42,017 nt of DNA, taken from contig NZ_JAELUF010000018.1 of the NCBI RefSeq assembly GCF_016429195.1, positions 1 to 42,017 on the forward strand, in the 5' to 3' direction. Positions 34,383 through 42,017 of the stretch are shown here, piece by piece (position 1 is the first letter of the stretch; each line of letters begins with the position of its first letter). The notes beneath the pieces were generated by a model. It searched no databases. It worked only from the letters and a program-made list of their open reading frames with translations, and had not been told where the DNA came from. A program made the translations under genes and the position numbers. Source of the DNA: Brevundimonas sp. ASV9. GTDB lineage: Bacteria; Pseudomonadota; Alphaproteobacteria; Caulobacterales; Caulobacteraceae.

Positions 34383-37300
34383 GTGAAGTCAGAGATGTTC
34401 CAAGCCGGCTATGCGCCCGCCGCTCGCGGGCTCCGCCGTTCCGCGTCCGCCCTGGCGTTGACGGTCGCCGTGGTCGGCGCAACCGCCGCCCACGCCCAAT
34501 CGACGCCGGCGCCCCAGACCACGACCCCCGCCACGGACGACGCGGCGCAGGTCGACGACATCGTCGTCACCGGCATCCGCGCGCGGATCGCATCCTCGCA
34601 GGCGATCAAGCGCGACTCCGACACCTTCGTCGATGCCGTGACCGCTGACGACATCGGGGCCCTGCCGGACAAGTCGGTCAACGAAGTGCTGCAGCGCATC
34701 CCCGGCGTGAACATCAACCGCTTCCAAGGCCCAACCGACCCCGACCACTTCTCGGTCGAAGGTTCCAACGTCATCATTCGCGGCCTGTCCTACGTCCGCT
34801 CGGAGTTCAACGGCCGCGACGCCTTCAGCGTGAACACGGGTCGCGCCCTGGGCTTCAACGACGTGTCGCCGGAACTGCTGTCGAGCGTGCAGGTGTTCAA
34901 GAATGCGACGGCCGACAGGATCGAAGGCGGTATCGCCGGGGTTGTCGATCTGCGCACCCGCAAGGCGTTCGACAGCCGCAAGTTCGTCTTCGGCGCGACG
35001 GTCGAAGGGTCGTACGGCGACCTGCGTGAAAAGCCGGGCCTGGGCTTCTCGTCCCTGATCAGCAACGTCTGGGACACCCAGTACGGTTCGTTCGGCGCCC
35101 TGCTTAGCTATGGCGAATCCGACCTCTATTCCGAAGCGTACGGCAGCCACCTCACCGACTTCACCTACCGGTCCGATCTGTCGAACGGCGAGGATCGCCG
35201 CTATGTGCCGCGCGGTGGTGCGGTGCGGACCCAGCAGTTTGACCGTTCGCGTTCGACCCTCGATGGTTCGCTGCAGTGGGAATCCACCGACGGCCGCGCC
35301 AAGCTGACTGGCGAATACATCCGTGCCGATTCGACCTCGGCCTGGGGCGAGCGCGTGGTCGAGGTCGATTTGGGCAGCGGCGGCAATCCGACCCCCTTGC
35401 CGGGCCAGTCGTTCACCTATGATTCCAACGGCGTCTTCACGAGCGGCCTGCTGGTCAGCAATTCGCCGAACCTGCAGGTTCTGCCCAAGCGTCAGCGCGA
35501 TCTGCAAACCCTGACCGAAGATTTCTCTCTGGCCGCCGAATTCCATCCGACCGATCGCCTATCGATCTGGTTGGATGCGCAGTATAGCAAGGCCAGCGCC
35601 GACGATCTGGACATGAGCGTCTATGGCGCCATCACGCCGCTCTACACCTTGATCGGCGAAGGGCGTCATGGCGTGCCGGACATCCAGTTCGTGGACGCCT
35701 CGGGCCAGCCGTCGGCCAGCACAAACGATCCGTCGAACTTCTACTATCGTTCGGCGATGGACCACATCGAACAGTCGGACGGTGATCAGACCGCGTTCAA
35801 GGCCGACGTCAAATACGACTTCGACAACTCGCCGCTGCGCGCCATCCGCATGGGCGCGCGCTATTCGGACCGCGAGCAGACGCGGCGCTACACCGCCTAT
35901 AATTGGGGTGCGATTTCCGAGAGCTGGGCTGGCGGCGTCACGCCGTTCCAGACCACAGGTCCGCTCGCTGTCGAAGCGTATGACTTCCCCAACTTCCAGC
36001 GCGGTCACAATCCGACGCCGATGAACGGCTTCTATCCGACAGCCGATCTGATTGCGGCCTATCGGGACGGCACGCTGCAGGCGGCCTTGGCTGCAGCGAG
36101 CAGCTCGGGCTCGACCTGGCGTCCGCTGGATCAGCGTCCGGGCGCCATCGCCGGCACGCCCTTCCTGCCGGGCGATATCAACAACTCGGCCGAACAGACG
36201 ACATCGGCCTATGTCCGGTTCGACTTCGGCTGGGATGATGTCTTCGGTCCGGACACCGCCATCACCGGCAACTTGGGTGTTCGCTACGCCAAGACCGACT
36301 TCCAGACGCGCGGCTTCATCTCCAGCCCCAACATCGCGCAGAACTTCGGTGATGCGAACGGCAACGATCCGCGCTTCCCGGGTCAGAACATTCCGGTCAC
36401 CCAGGCCAATGCGGCGGCCATCGCCCGTTTCCGGTGCTCGACCGTCCAGCCGGGTCAGTCGGCGCCGGGCTATTGCCTGCTGTCGAACGACCGTCTGAAC
36501 CAGCTGGTCGCCTTCAGCGACGGCAGCTTCCAAGAGGTCGAGCGCGGCAACAGCTATGACGACTGGCTGCCCAGCCTGAACGTCAATCTGAAGTACAAGG
36601 AATGGGTGTTCCGCGGGGCCGTGTCGCGCGCCATGACGCGCCCGGACTTCGGCGTGACGGCCTTCGCCGCCACCCTGTTCTACACCGACATGAACCAGGT
36701 CCGGGACAATGGCGGCGACGTCAACACCGCCCCGCTGCTGACCACCTTCACCGGCGGATCGCAGCTGACGGGCGTCCGCTCGTGGAATTATGACTTGGGC
36801 GTGGAATGGTATTTCAAGCCGGGCAGCTCGCTGACCTTCAACGCCTTCTACAAGGACCTGTCGGACATCCTGGCCAGCGGTTCGACCGTCCAGCAGTTCA
36901 GCAACGCGCAGGGCGTCTCCACCGACGTCCAGGTCAACCAGCAGGTCAATATCGGCTCGGGCTGGATCAAGGGCTTCGAAGTCGGTTATCAGCAGACATA
37001 CAGCTTCCTGCCAGGTCTGTGGAGCGGGCTGGGGATCGAGGCGAACTACACCTACGTCGAGCCTTCGACCTTCCCCAATGCCGTGACCGAGCCGCGCTAT
37101 GTGGGTCTGGAACTGCCGCTGCAGCAACTGTCGAAACACACCTACAACTTCTCGGTCTTCTACGAGAAGGATCGTCTGTCGGCGCGCCTGGCCTACAACT
37201 GGCGCAATGGCTTCCTGCTGACGCCGCGCGACGATGTGAACCCGTTCTCGCCGATCTTTAACGACTCGACGGGGCAGCTTGACGGTTCGATCTTCTACAC

Positions 37301-37478
37301 GCTGAACGACAACTGGAAGATCGGCCTGTATGGCGCGAACCTGCTGGACGAGGTCACCGTCACGCAGCAGCAGACGTCCTACAACCTGAACGGCGCAAAC
37401 CAGGCCGGTCCGCTGGCGCCGCGATCCTACTTCCGCAGCGACCGCCGCGTGACGTTCAGCCTGCGCTACACCTTCTAA
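34383..37478 (+). CDS. TonB-dependent receptor (Xanthomonas/Caulobacter carbohydrate type)
   Basis: This outer-membrane active transporter has 1031 residues from the chosen start. The signal peptide ends at AHA/QS; a short acidic TonB-box region (DDIVVTG) and the plug follow (AVTADDIGALPDKSVNEVLQ, then RIPGVNINR and IIRGLSYVRSEFNGRD), then a 22-strand barrel ending in the aromatic C-terminal SLRYTF. The long plug-barrel and the ADDIGxLPDKSVxEVLQRIPGV wording are typical of the TonB-Xanth-Caul subfamily, which mostly imports oligosaccharides. I start at GTG 34383, seven bases after GGGGGGA; an in-frame ATG at 34269 would add 38 residues ahead of the signal peptide and lie upstream of the operator, so it is unlikely. 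A strong terminator follows. It is probably repressed by the LacI protein at 40601. Confidence 0.93.
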   Translation: MKSEMFQAGYAPAARGLRRSASALALTVAVVGATAAHAQSTPAPQTTTPATDDAAQVDDIVVTGIRARIASSQAIKRDSDTFVDAVTADDIGALPDKSVNEVLQRIPGVNINRFQGPTDPDHFSVEGSNVIIRGLSYVRSEFNGRDAFSVNTGRALGFNDVSPELLSSVQVFKNATADRIEGGIAGVVDLRTRKAFDSRKFVFGATVEGSYGDLREKPGLGFSSLISNVWDTQYGSFGALLSYGESDLYSEAYGSHLTDFTYRSDLSNGEDRRYVPRGGAVRTQQFDRSRSTLDGSLQWESTDGRAKLTGEYIRADSTSAWGERVVEVDLGSGGNPTPLPGQSFTYDSNGVFTSGLLVSNSPNLQVLPKRQRDLQTLTEDFSLAAEFHPTDRLSIWLDAQYSKASADDLDMSVYGAITPLYTLIGEGRHGVPDIQFVDASGQPSASTNDPSNFYYRSAMDHIEQSDGDQTAFKADVKYDFDNSPLRAIRMGARYSDREQTRRYTAYNWGAISESWAGGVTPFQTTGPLAVEAYDFPNFQRGHNPTPMNGFYPTADLIAAYRDGTLQAALAAASSSGSTWRPLDQRPGAIAGTPFLPGDINNSAEQTTSAYVRFDFGWDDVFGPDTAITGNLGVRYAKTDFQTRGFISSPNIAQNFGDANGNDPRFPGQNIPVTQANAAAIARFRCSTVQPGQSAPGYCLLSNDRLNQLVAFSDGSFQEVERGNSYDDWLPSLNVNLKYKEWVFRGAVSRAMTRPDFGVTAFAATLFYTDMNQVRDNGGDVNTAPLLTTFTGGSQLTGVRSWNYDLGVEWYFKPGSSLTFNAFYKDLSDILASGSTVQQFSNAQGVSTDVQVNQQVNIGSGWIKGFEVGYQQTYSFLPGLWSGLGIEANYTYVEPSTFPNAVTEPRYVGLELPLQQLSKHTYNFSVFYEKDRLSARLAYNWRNGFLLTPRDDVNPFSPIFNDSTGQLDGSIFYTLNDNWKIGLYGANLLDEVTVTQQQTSYNLNGANQAGPLAPRSYFRSDRRVTFSLRYTF

Positions 37479-37502
37479 GACTTCTTCTTTGAGCGAAGAC
37501 TT

Positions 37503-37533
37503 GGGGCGTCGATTTGATCGACGCCCCTTTTTT
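37503..37533 (+). terminator. intrinsic terminator of the TonB-dependent receptor gene
   Basis: GGGGCGTCGAT (37503-37513) and ATCGACGCCCC (37517-37527) form a perfect 11-bp stem around a 3-base loop, followed by TTTTTT (37528-37533). It lies 24 bases after the receptor stop and just before the end of the convergent degenerate halogenase gene. Confidence 0.93.
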
Positions 37534-37542
37534 CGTTCTGGA

Positions 37543-38949
37543 TCAGCCGCCTTCGCGCAGCCGGTCGATGAACTGAGAATGGGCGGGCACGGCGGCCAAA
37601 GTCTGGTCGAAAGCGATGACCATTCGACCCAGCGACGCCATGGCGGCCTTGATGTCCAGACGGTCGGCCTGGATGTCGTAACGGCGCGGCATCAGGCCCA
37701 GACTGGCCATCAGCATTATCCAGTGTTGAGCATCATAAGGATCGCCATCCAGGCCGACGCCGGCGTTGCGAGACGTGAACTGAGCGATGCGACGCGCCAG
37801 GTCATCGCCAGCCGGGGCCAGTCTCTCGCCTTGCGATCCGTTCAGAAGGATAAGATGGAGTTGGTCCGCGCGGTGCGCGATGTCGCGAACTACCGCCTCA
37901 TTGTAGGCCTCGGCGCAGGCTGAAATCTGCTCGGACGTGCCCGGCAGCGATGCGACCAGTTGTGTCAGCTGTCGCTCCAGCGCGGCGCTATCCAGGCGCA
38001 AAGCGTCGCCAAAGCGCGCCGCCGCCGGACCAAGAGCAAGACGACGGCCGCTCCAGGGATGCGTGTTCAGGCCGGGAGCGAGGACGACGTCCGACTGGGT
38101 GGCGACATCAACGTCGCCCAACCAGGCCGCCAGCGCCGCCTTCGCAACGTCAACGGTGGTGCGATCTGCGGCGTAGGCCAGGCTGGCGAAACCGCCTCCG
38201 GGCAGGGGGCTGCGACTGACCAGCCCTTCGACCAGATTGGCCATATCCAGACGCGGCGTGTGATCGCCGCCCACGTAGCGCATGGTCAGACAGCGGTCGT
38301 AGCCCAGCCGCCCGGTCCAGTCGCCGTCGCCGCTGAAAACTCCGTTCGCTCGTGTTTCCAGGGTCATGAAGGCCTCGACTTCACGGACATCATCAGGCGT
38401 CTCCCGCACGCCAGCGCGCAGGGCGATGTCCCGCAGTCGCGCCGTCAGAACGCGCGCGTCCAGCATCAGTCGGGGGCGAAGAAGAGACCGCGGCGACTGC
38501 CGATCCGGGCTGGGATGGGCGTAACGACCGGCCGCCATCACCCGCGCCTGGAACTGCAACGGCGCCAGAAGCGCGGCGTAGTCGGGGGCGTCGGGAGATT
38601 GACGGGCGACGCGCAGCACGACGTCCGCCAACGCGACCCCATCGATCCCAGGCAGGGGCTCCTGCTCGACGACGGCGATGTCTCGCCCGTCGCGCCAGTT
38701 TCGCAGCAGCGAGCCGAGGAAGAAGCCGCCGTGGCCATGAGCCAACAGGTCGGCGCCGTCAGACAACTGCACGAGCACGCCGTCGGGTTCGGCGACCACG
38801 ACCTCAGACTCTTCGCCGAGTGCGGGGGAAACAGCGTCTTCGATCAGGACCGAATTACCAGACGGCAGGTGGCGGGCCAGCAGCGCGGCCGCCGCCCAAG
38901 CCGCTAAGCCGGCGCCCTGAATGACCCAAATTTTTTCGGTTCCGCTCAT
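37543..38949 (-). CDS. degenerate halogenase paralogue (pseudo-enzyme, paralogue 3)
   Basis: This 468-residue protein aligns by eye along the full halogenase fold but has lost its diagnostic residues. The FAD loop is QGAGLAAW instead of GGGTAGW. The catalytic lysine of ATFKLG is Phe77 (GGFFLG). The WxWxIP motif is absent; the corresponding stretch reads GFASLAYAADR. The active-site Glu segment EPLEST is replaced (RFGDALRLD). The C-terminal helical part still resembles paralogues 1 and 2 (AYNEAVVRDIAHRADQLHLILLN). It is an intact frame, not a broken gene, and is translationally coupled to paralogue 2 through an ATGA overlap, which suggests a selected role, perhaps as a partner or scaffold. Weak FAD binding remains possible. 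Halogenase origin is inferred from the alignment and context. Confidence 0.82.
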   Translation of the reverse strand: MSGTEKIWVIQGAGLAAWAAAALLARHLPSGNSVLIEDAVSPALGEESEVVVAEPDGVLVQLSDGADLLAHGHGGFFLGSLLRNWRDGRDIAVVEQEPLPGIDGVALADVVLRVARQSPDAPDYAALLAPLQFQARVMAAGRYAHPSPDRQSPRSLLRPRLMLDARVLTARLRDIALRAGVRETPDDVREVEAFMTLETRANGVFSGDGDWTGRLGYDRCLTMRYVGGDHTPRLDMANLVEGLVSRSPLPGGGFASLAYAADRTTVDVAKAALAAWLGDVDVATQSDVVLAPGLNTHPWSGRRLALGPAAARFGDALRLDSAALERQLTQLVASLPGTSEQISACAEAYNEAVVRDIAHRADQLHLILLNGSQGERLAPAGDDLARRIAQFTSRNAGVGLDGDPYDAQHWIMLMASLGLMPRRYDIQADRLDIKAAMASLGRMVIAFDQTLAAVPAHSQFIDRLREGG

Positions 38950-40472
38950 CGGAGGCTACCTGCGCGCGCAGCCGCATCGCTGATGAAGGTCATGTGATCG
39001 GGCGTTCGATCGACGGTTGATCGGACGTCGTCGCGCAGGGCTGCCAGCTTGTCGGACAGGACGTGTGGTTCCAGCCGATCGACGCGCGGATCCCAGCCGT
39101 TCGGGACGATGTTCTGCCCCACCAGTACGGCGAGCCAGCTGGGTGGCAGGAAGACGCCGATGTCGTAGTCGGGCAGCAGGCCGCGCGACTTAAAGGCCTC
39201 GACCTTCGCCGACAGACTGTCCGGCCAGGCCATGTTTCGCATCTCGCGCCAGAACGGCTCGTCACGCTGGTTGGCGACATAGTGCAGGACGAGGAAGTCA
39301 CGAATCCGATCGAACTCTAGCGCCATGATCCGATTGTATTCCTCGGCGTCCGCCTTCATCCCGACCCTGTCGGGGAACAGATCCAGCAAGGTCGTGATCC
39401 CCAACTGGATCAGGTAGATACTGGTGGACTCCAGCGGCTCAAGGAAGCCGCCGGACAGACCGATCGCGACGACGTTTCGGCTCCACAGTTTGTGCCGACG
39501 CCCCGTCTTGAAACTCAACCGACGCGGCTCGGCCAGCGCTGGACCTTCCAGATTGGACATCAGGATTGTCACGGCGTCCTCATCCGAAATATGAGCCGAT
39601 GAGAAGACGTGGCCGTTCCCAGTGCGGTGTTGCAGCGGAATGCGCCATTGCCAGCCTGCCGCACGGGCCGTCGCGCGGGTATAGGGGCCGACCGGCGCCG
39701 TCGTCTGGCACGGCACGGCGAAGGCGCTGTCGCAGGGCAGCCAATGGCTCCAGTCCTCGAACGTCGTCTCCAGCGCCTGATTGATCAGCCGTCCGCGAAA
39801 GCCCGAGCAGTCGACGAACAGATCGCCCGAGATGCGGCGCCCGTCCGACATGACGACGGCGTCGACATCGCCCGTCGCGCCATTCAGGACATGATCGACG
39901 ACCTTCCCTTCGGTGCGGACCACGCCGCGCCCGCACGACACCTGGCGCAGGAAGGCGGCATAGAGACTCGCGTCGAACTGAAAGGCGTAGCTAAAGGTGG
40001 ACAGCATCGAGCCGGGATCTGAAACCGGCCGCTGGAAGCGGTTCGCCTCGGCCGCCCTGACCGGATAGCTGTAGTCGCTGATGTCGGCGGCGTCGCCCAT
40101 GGCGCGGCGCGCGGCCCAGACATGGTGGAAATCGACCCCCTCGATCGGCTCGCCATAGGCGCCGAAGGGATGGATATAGCTGTCGCCGGGCCGTCCCCAA
40201 TCCACGAACTGGATGCCCAGTTTGAAGGTCGCCTGAGTCTGGTCGATCAACGTCTGTTCGTCGATGCCCATGGCCGTGTTGAAGGCGCGGATGTGGGGCA
40301 GGGTGGCCTCGCCCACGCCGACGATGCCGATCTCGTCGGACTCCACCAGTTCGATCGACACCGCGCTTCCCGCTAGACGATGAGACAGGGCGGCGGCCGT
40401 CATCCAGCCAGCGGTTCCTCCGCCCAGGATGACGATTTTTCGGATCGGACCGGCATCGTTTTGGATCATCAT
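38946..40472 (-). CDS. flavin-dependent tryptophan-halogenase family protein (paralogue 2)
   Basis: This 508-residue protein is closely similar in pattern to paralogue 1: GGGTAGW (17-23), GVGEATLPHIR, catalytic K84 in ATFKLGIQF, the WQWRIP motif followed by LQHRTGNGHVFSSAHIS, and GGFLEPLESTSIYLIQ. All halogenase signatures are thus retained. The substrate is unknown; peptide-, indole- or sugar-linked aromatic substrates have all been discussed for receptor-linked homologues. The gene starts at ATG 40470-40472 (another ATG follows directly), diverges from the LacI-family gene with 128 bases between them, and overlaps the degenerate paralogue downstream by four bases. Confidence 0.9.
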   Translation of the reverse strand: MMIQNDAGPIRKIVILGGGTAGWMTAAALSHRLAGSAVSIELVESDEIGIVGVGEATLPHIRAFNTAMGIDEQTLIDQTQATFKLGIQFVDWGRPGDSYIHPFGAYGEPIEGVDFHHVWAARRAMGDAADISDYSYPVRAAEANRFQRPVSDPGSMLSTFSYAFQFDASLYAAFLRQVSCGRGVVRTEGKVVDHVLNGATGDVDAVVMSDGRRISGDLFVDCSGFRGRLINQALETTFEDWSHWLPCDSAFAVPCQTTAPVGPYTRATARAAGWQWRIPLQHRTGNGHVFSSAHISDEDAVTILMSNLEGPALAEPRRLSFKTGRRHKLWSRNVVAIGLSGGFLEPLESTSIYLIQLGITTLLDLFPDRVGMKADAEEYNRIMALEFDRIRDFLVLHYVANQRDEPFWREMRNMAWPDSLSAKVEAFKSRGLLPDYDIGVFLPPSWLAVLVGQNIVPNGWDPRVDRLEPHVLSDKLAALRDDVRSTVDRTPDHMTFISDAAARAGSLR

Positions 40473-40600
40473 GCCGACTGTCTAGCAGACCATTTTTCGG
40501 CATGACAGCGATGGACAAGCCTGACCATAAGCTGTGTCGGCATCGCCTTTTCGAACGGGGATGTTAGAAGCGATCTGAGCGACGTTCAGGGGGACGGATT

Positions 40601-41653
40601 TTGGCGACGGTGACGATCTATGACGTGGCCGCGAAGGCGGGCGTGTCCATCAAGTCCGTGTCGCGCGTGCTCAACAACGAGCCGAACGTCAGCCCCACGC
40701 TGCGAACCAAGGTGGAGGAGGCGGCTGCGTCTCTGGGGTATCGACGCAGCCTGTCGGCGCGCAGTCTGGCGGGGGCGTCGTCGTCCCTGATCGCGGTCCT
40801 GGTGGACGCGGATCTGACCATCGAACACTGGAAGAGCGGGCGCGGAAGCGACTATCTGGGGCGTCTGGAGTTCGGCGCCCTGATGGAGGCGCGCCAGGTC
40901 GACTACCATCTGATGATCGAGCTGGTGGACCATAACTCGCCTGATCTCGAACGCGATCTGATGGCGCTCTTGAACTCCATCCGGCCCGAGGGCGTCATTC
41001 TGACCCCGCCGAACTCGGACAATACGGTGGTGATGGATGCTCTCGACGCGGCCGGCACGCCCTATGCCCGCATCGGGCCGGAAGCGGCGTTTGATCGGGG
41101 CTTCTGCATCGAGATGGACGAACGGCGCGCCGCGTTGGAGATGACACGTCATCTCATCGAACTGGGCCACACGCGGATCGCCTTCGTCACCGGACCAGTC
41201 GCCTATGGCGCCAGCCGGCGTCGTCTGGCTGGCTACAGGGACGCTATGGCCGAGGCTGGCCTGGATGTGGCGCCGGCTTGGGTGGTGGAGGGCGACTTCA
41301 CCTTCAACTCCGGGGCGCTGGCGATGGAGAAACTGCACGAGACCTCGCCCGACATCACGGCGATCTTCGCCAGTAACGACGATACGGCCCTTGGCGTCCT
41401 GCAATGTGCGGCGAGGCTGGGGCTGTCGGTGCCCGGCGACCTGTCGGTGGCCGGTTTCGACGATTCGCCCGGCGCGGGTTTCAGCACGCCGGATTTAAGC
41501 ACCATCCGTCAGCCTGTAGCGGAGATGGCTGCCGCCGCCGCGCAACGCCTTATTCCGCCTCTGCGTCGTCTCTTGGACGGCGACGCCGCCGCGCGTGTCA
41601 TCGTTCCGCATGATCTGATCGCGCGCCAGTCCACGGCTCGCATCGAGCATTGA
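40601..41653 (+). CDS. LacI-family transcriptional regulator
   Basis: This 350-residue regulator has the classical N-terminal HTH (TIYDVAAKAGVSIKSVSRVLNNEPNVS, residues 4-30), the hinge helix RRSLSARSLAG, and a periplasmic-binding-protein-like sensor domain (about 60-345; HTRIAFVTGP, FASNDDTALGVLQ, SVAGFDDSPGAGFSTPDLSTIRQP). The start is TTG at 40601 with CAGGGGG as ribosome-binding site; TTG may keep expression low. Its probable operators are the palindromes at 34282-34297 and 41675-41690, so it likely represses the TonB-dependent receptor and the GH3 gene until a sugar derived from the imported glycan binds. The effector sugar cannot be deduced from sequence. Confidence 0.94.
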   Translation: MATVTIYDVAAKAGVSIKSVSRVLNNEPNVSPTLRTKVEEAAASLGYRRSLSARSLAGASSSLIAVLVDADLTIEHWKSGRGSDYLGRLEFGALMEARQVDYHLMIELVDHNSPDLERDLMALLNSIRPEGVILTPPNSDNTVVMDALDAAGTPYARIGPEAAFDRGFCIEMDERRAALEMTRHLIELGHTRIAFVTGPVAYGASRRRLAGYRDAMAEAGLDVAPAWVVEGDFTFNSGALAMEKLHETSPDITAIFASNDDTALGVLQCAARLGLSVPGDLSVAGFDDSPGAGFSTPDLSTIRQPVAEMAAAAAQRLIPPLRRLLDGDAAARVIVPHDLIARQSTARIEH

Positions 41654-41674
41654 AAGGGCAAGCTCAGGCAGTGG

Positions 41675-41690
41675 TTGACAGCGCTGTCAG
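41675..41690. promoter_or_regulatory. probable LacI-family operator upstream of the GH3 gene
   Basis: The 14-base perfect palindrome TGACAGCGCTGTCA occupies 41676-41689, preceded by T at 41675 so that TTGACA (41675-41680) again forms a -35-like hexamer. CACAGT at 41699-41704, 18 bases further, is a possible -10. The site lies 22 bases after the lacI stop and 117 bases before the GH3 start. Confidence 0.7.
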
Positions 41691-41806
41691 ACGTTTGGCA
41701 CAGTGGGTTTTGTCCGGGGCTGTTTCGGATATCCATATCGGCCTGAAGGCGCGTCTCCGGGGTTGGCTTGGGCGGCGTGGCGGCCGCAACGATCAGGTCT
41801 TCCTCC

Positions 41807-42017
41807 ATGCGCATGGCCGCCACCGCCCTGGTGATCACCCTCATGTCGAGCGCCTGCGCCATCGACCCCGGCGTGGCTCGGGCCGTTCCCGTTCAGGCCG
41901 TGACGCCCCAGGACTCCATCGTAACCGACGCGGCCCGCGCCCATCCAGCGCTTTGGCCCCATGCGGCCTCACCGGCGGCGATGACGGATGCGGCGACGGA
42001 AGCCTTCGTCACCGAAC
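41807..42017 (+). CDS. glycoside hydrolase family 3 protein (beta-glucosidase-like), 5' part only
   Basis: Seventy codons are visible before the window ends. The N-terminus is a signal sequence (MRMAATALVITLMSSAC), which could be cleaved as a lipoprotein at Cys17 or by signal peptidase I after the ARA that follows. The mature part begins with an Ala/Pro-rich linker, then HPALWPHAASPAAMTDAATE and AFVTE, the characteristic lead-in of the exo-1,4/1,3-beta-glucosidase-type GH3 enzymes that accompany TonB-dependent receptors in Caulobacterales and Xanthomonas. The catalytic Asp lies outside the window. I chose ATG 41807; an in-frame ATG two codons later is an alternative. The operator at 41675-41690 suggests LacI control. 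The family call rests on a short stretch, hence moderate confidence. Confidence 0.7.
   Translation, partial: MRMAATALVITLMSSACAIDPGVARAVPVQAVTPQDSIVTDAARAHPALWPHAASPAAMTDAATEAFVTE

Noticed and set aside
35559..37139. 526-codon minus-strand open frame under the TonB-dependent receptor
   Set aside because: Antisense shadow of the barrel-coding region, with no ribosome-binding site or recognisable domain.

Overview
The window looks like chromosomal DNA from a GC-rich alphaproteobacterium of the order Caulobacterales, most likely Brevundimonas or a close relative. The evidence is the ParE, KdsA-HldE-HldD and TatABC gene set, the TonB-dependent receptor of the Xanthomonas/Caulobacter type, and the tryptophan-halogenase-like genes beside it. 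The genus is an inference from protein style and gene content; no database search was possible. I see no tRNA, rRNA, CRISPR array, integrase or transposase.

Region 1 (1-22.6 kb) is mainly core genome. On the minus strand lie parE (truncated by the window start), an O-antigen-ligase-like membrane protein and a cystathionine beta-lyase. A plus-strand pair follows: an AapJ-like amino-acid-binding lipoprotein and a dicarboxylate/amino-acid symporter. A minus-strand run carries a sulfurtransferase, a cyclopropane-fatty-acid synthase and a photolyase. Next comes an LPS inner-core operon (kdsA, hldE, hldD, and a DUF3089 protein lacking the usual serine), then an SPFH/NfeD membrane pair, an MFS exporter, rnhA, tatABC, and the nitrogen genes glnB-glnA. 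A stand-alone NAD(P)HX dehydratase is divergent from glnB.

Region 2 (about 22.6-32.6 kb) is an accessory island and the most interesting part. It has three large genes bounded by gene-free stretches: (i) a 1302-residue protein with an N-terminal PD-(D/E)xK-type nuclease domain, a long TPR-like region, a GreA/GreB-C-like domain and a PIN-like domain; (ii) convergent to it, a 1014-residue protein with an N-terminal RelA/SpoT synthetase-like domain, no hydrolase domain and a long helical C-terminus; (iii) a 569-residue KAP-like P-loop ATPase. I read these as a probable biological-conflict (anti-phage or abortive-infection) island. Whether they form one system or several neighbouring ones is not settled by the sequence.

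Region 3 (32.6 kb to the end) is a carbohydrate-uptake locus. It holds a flavin-dependent halogenase homologue, a large TonB-dependent receptor, a second halogenase translationally coupled to a degenerate third paralogue that has lost the catalytic residues, a LacI-family regulator, and the start of a GH3 glycoside hydrolase. Near-identical palindromes built on TTGACA-N4-TGTCAA lie upstream of the receptor and upstream of the GH3 gene, and are the probable LacI operators.
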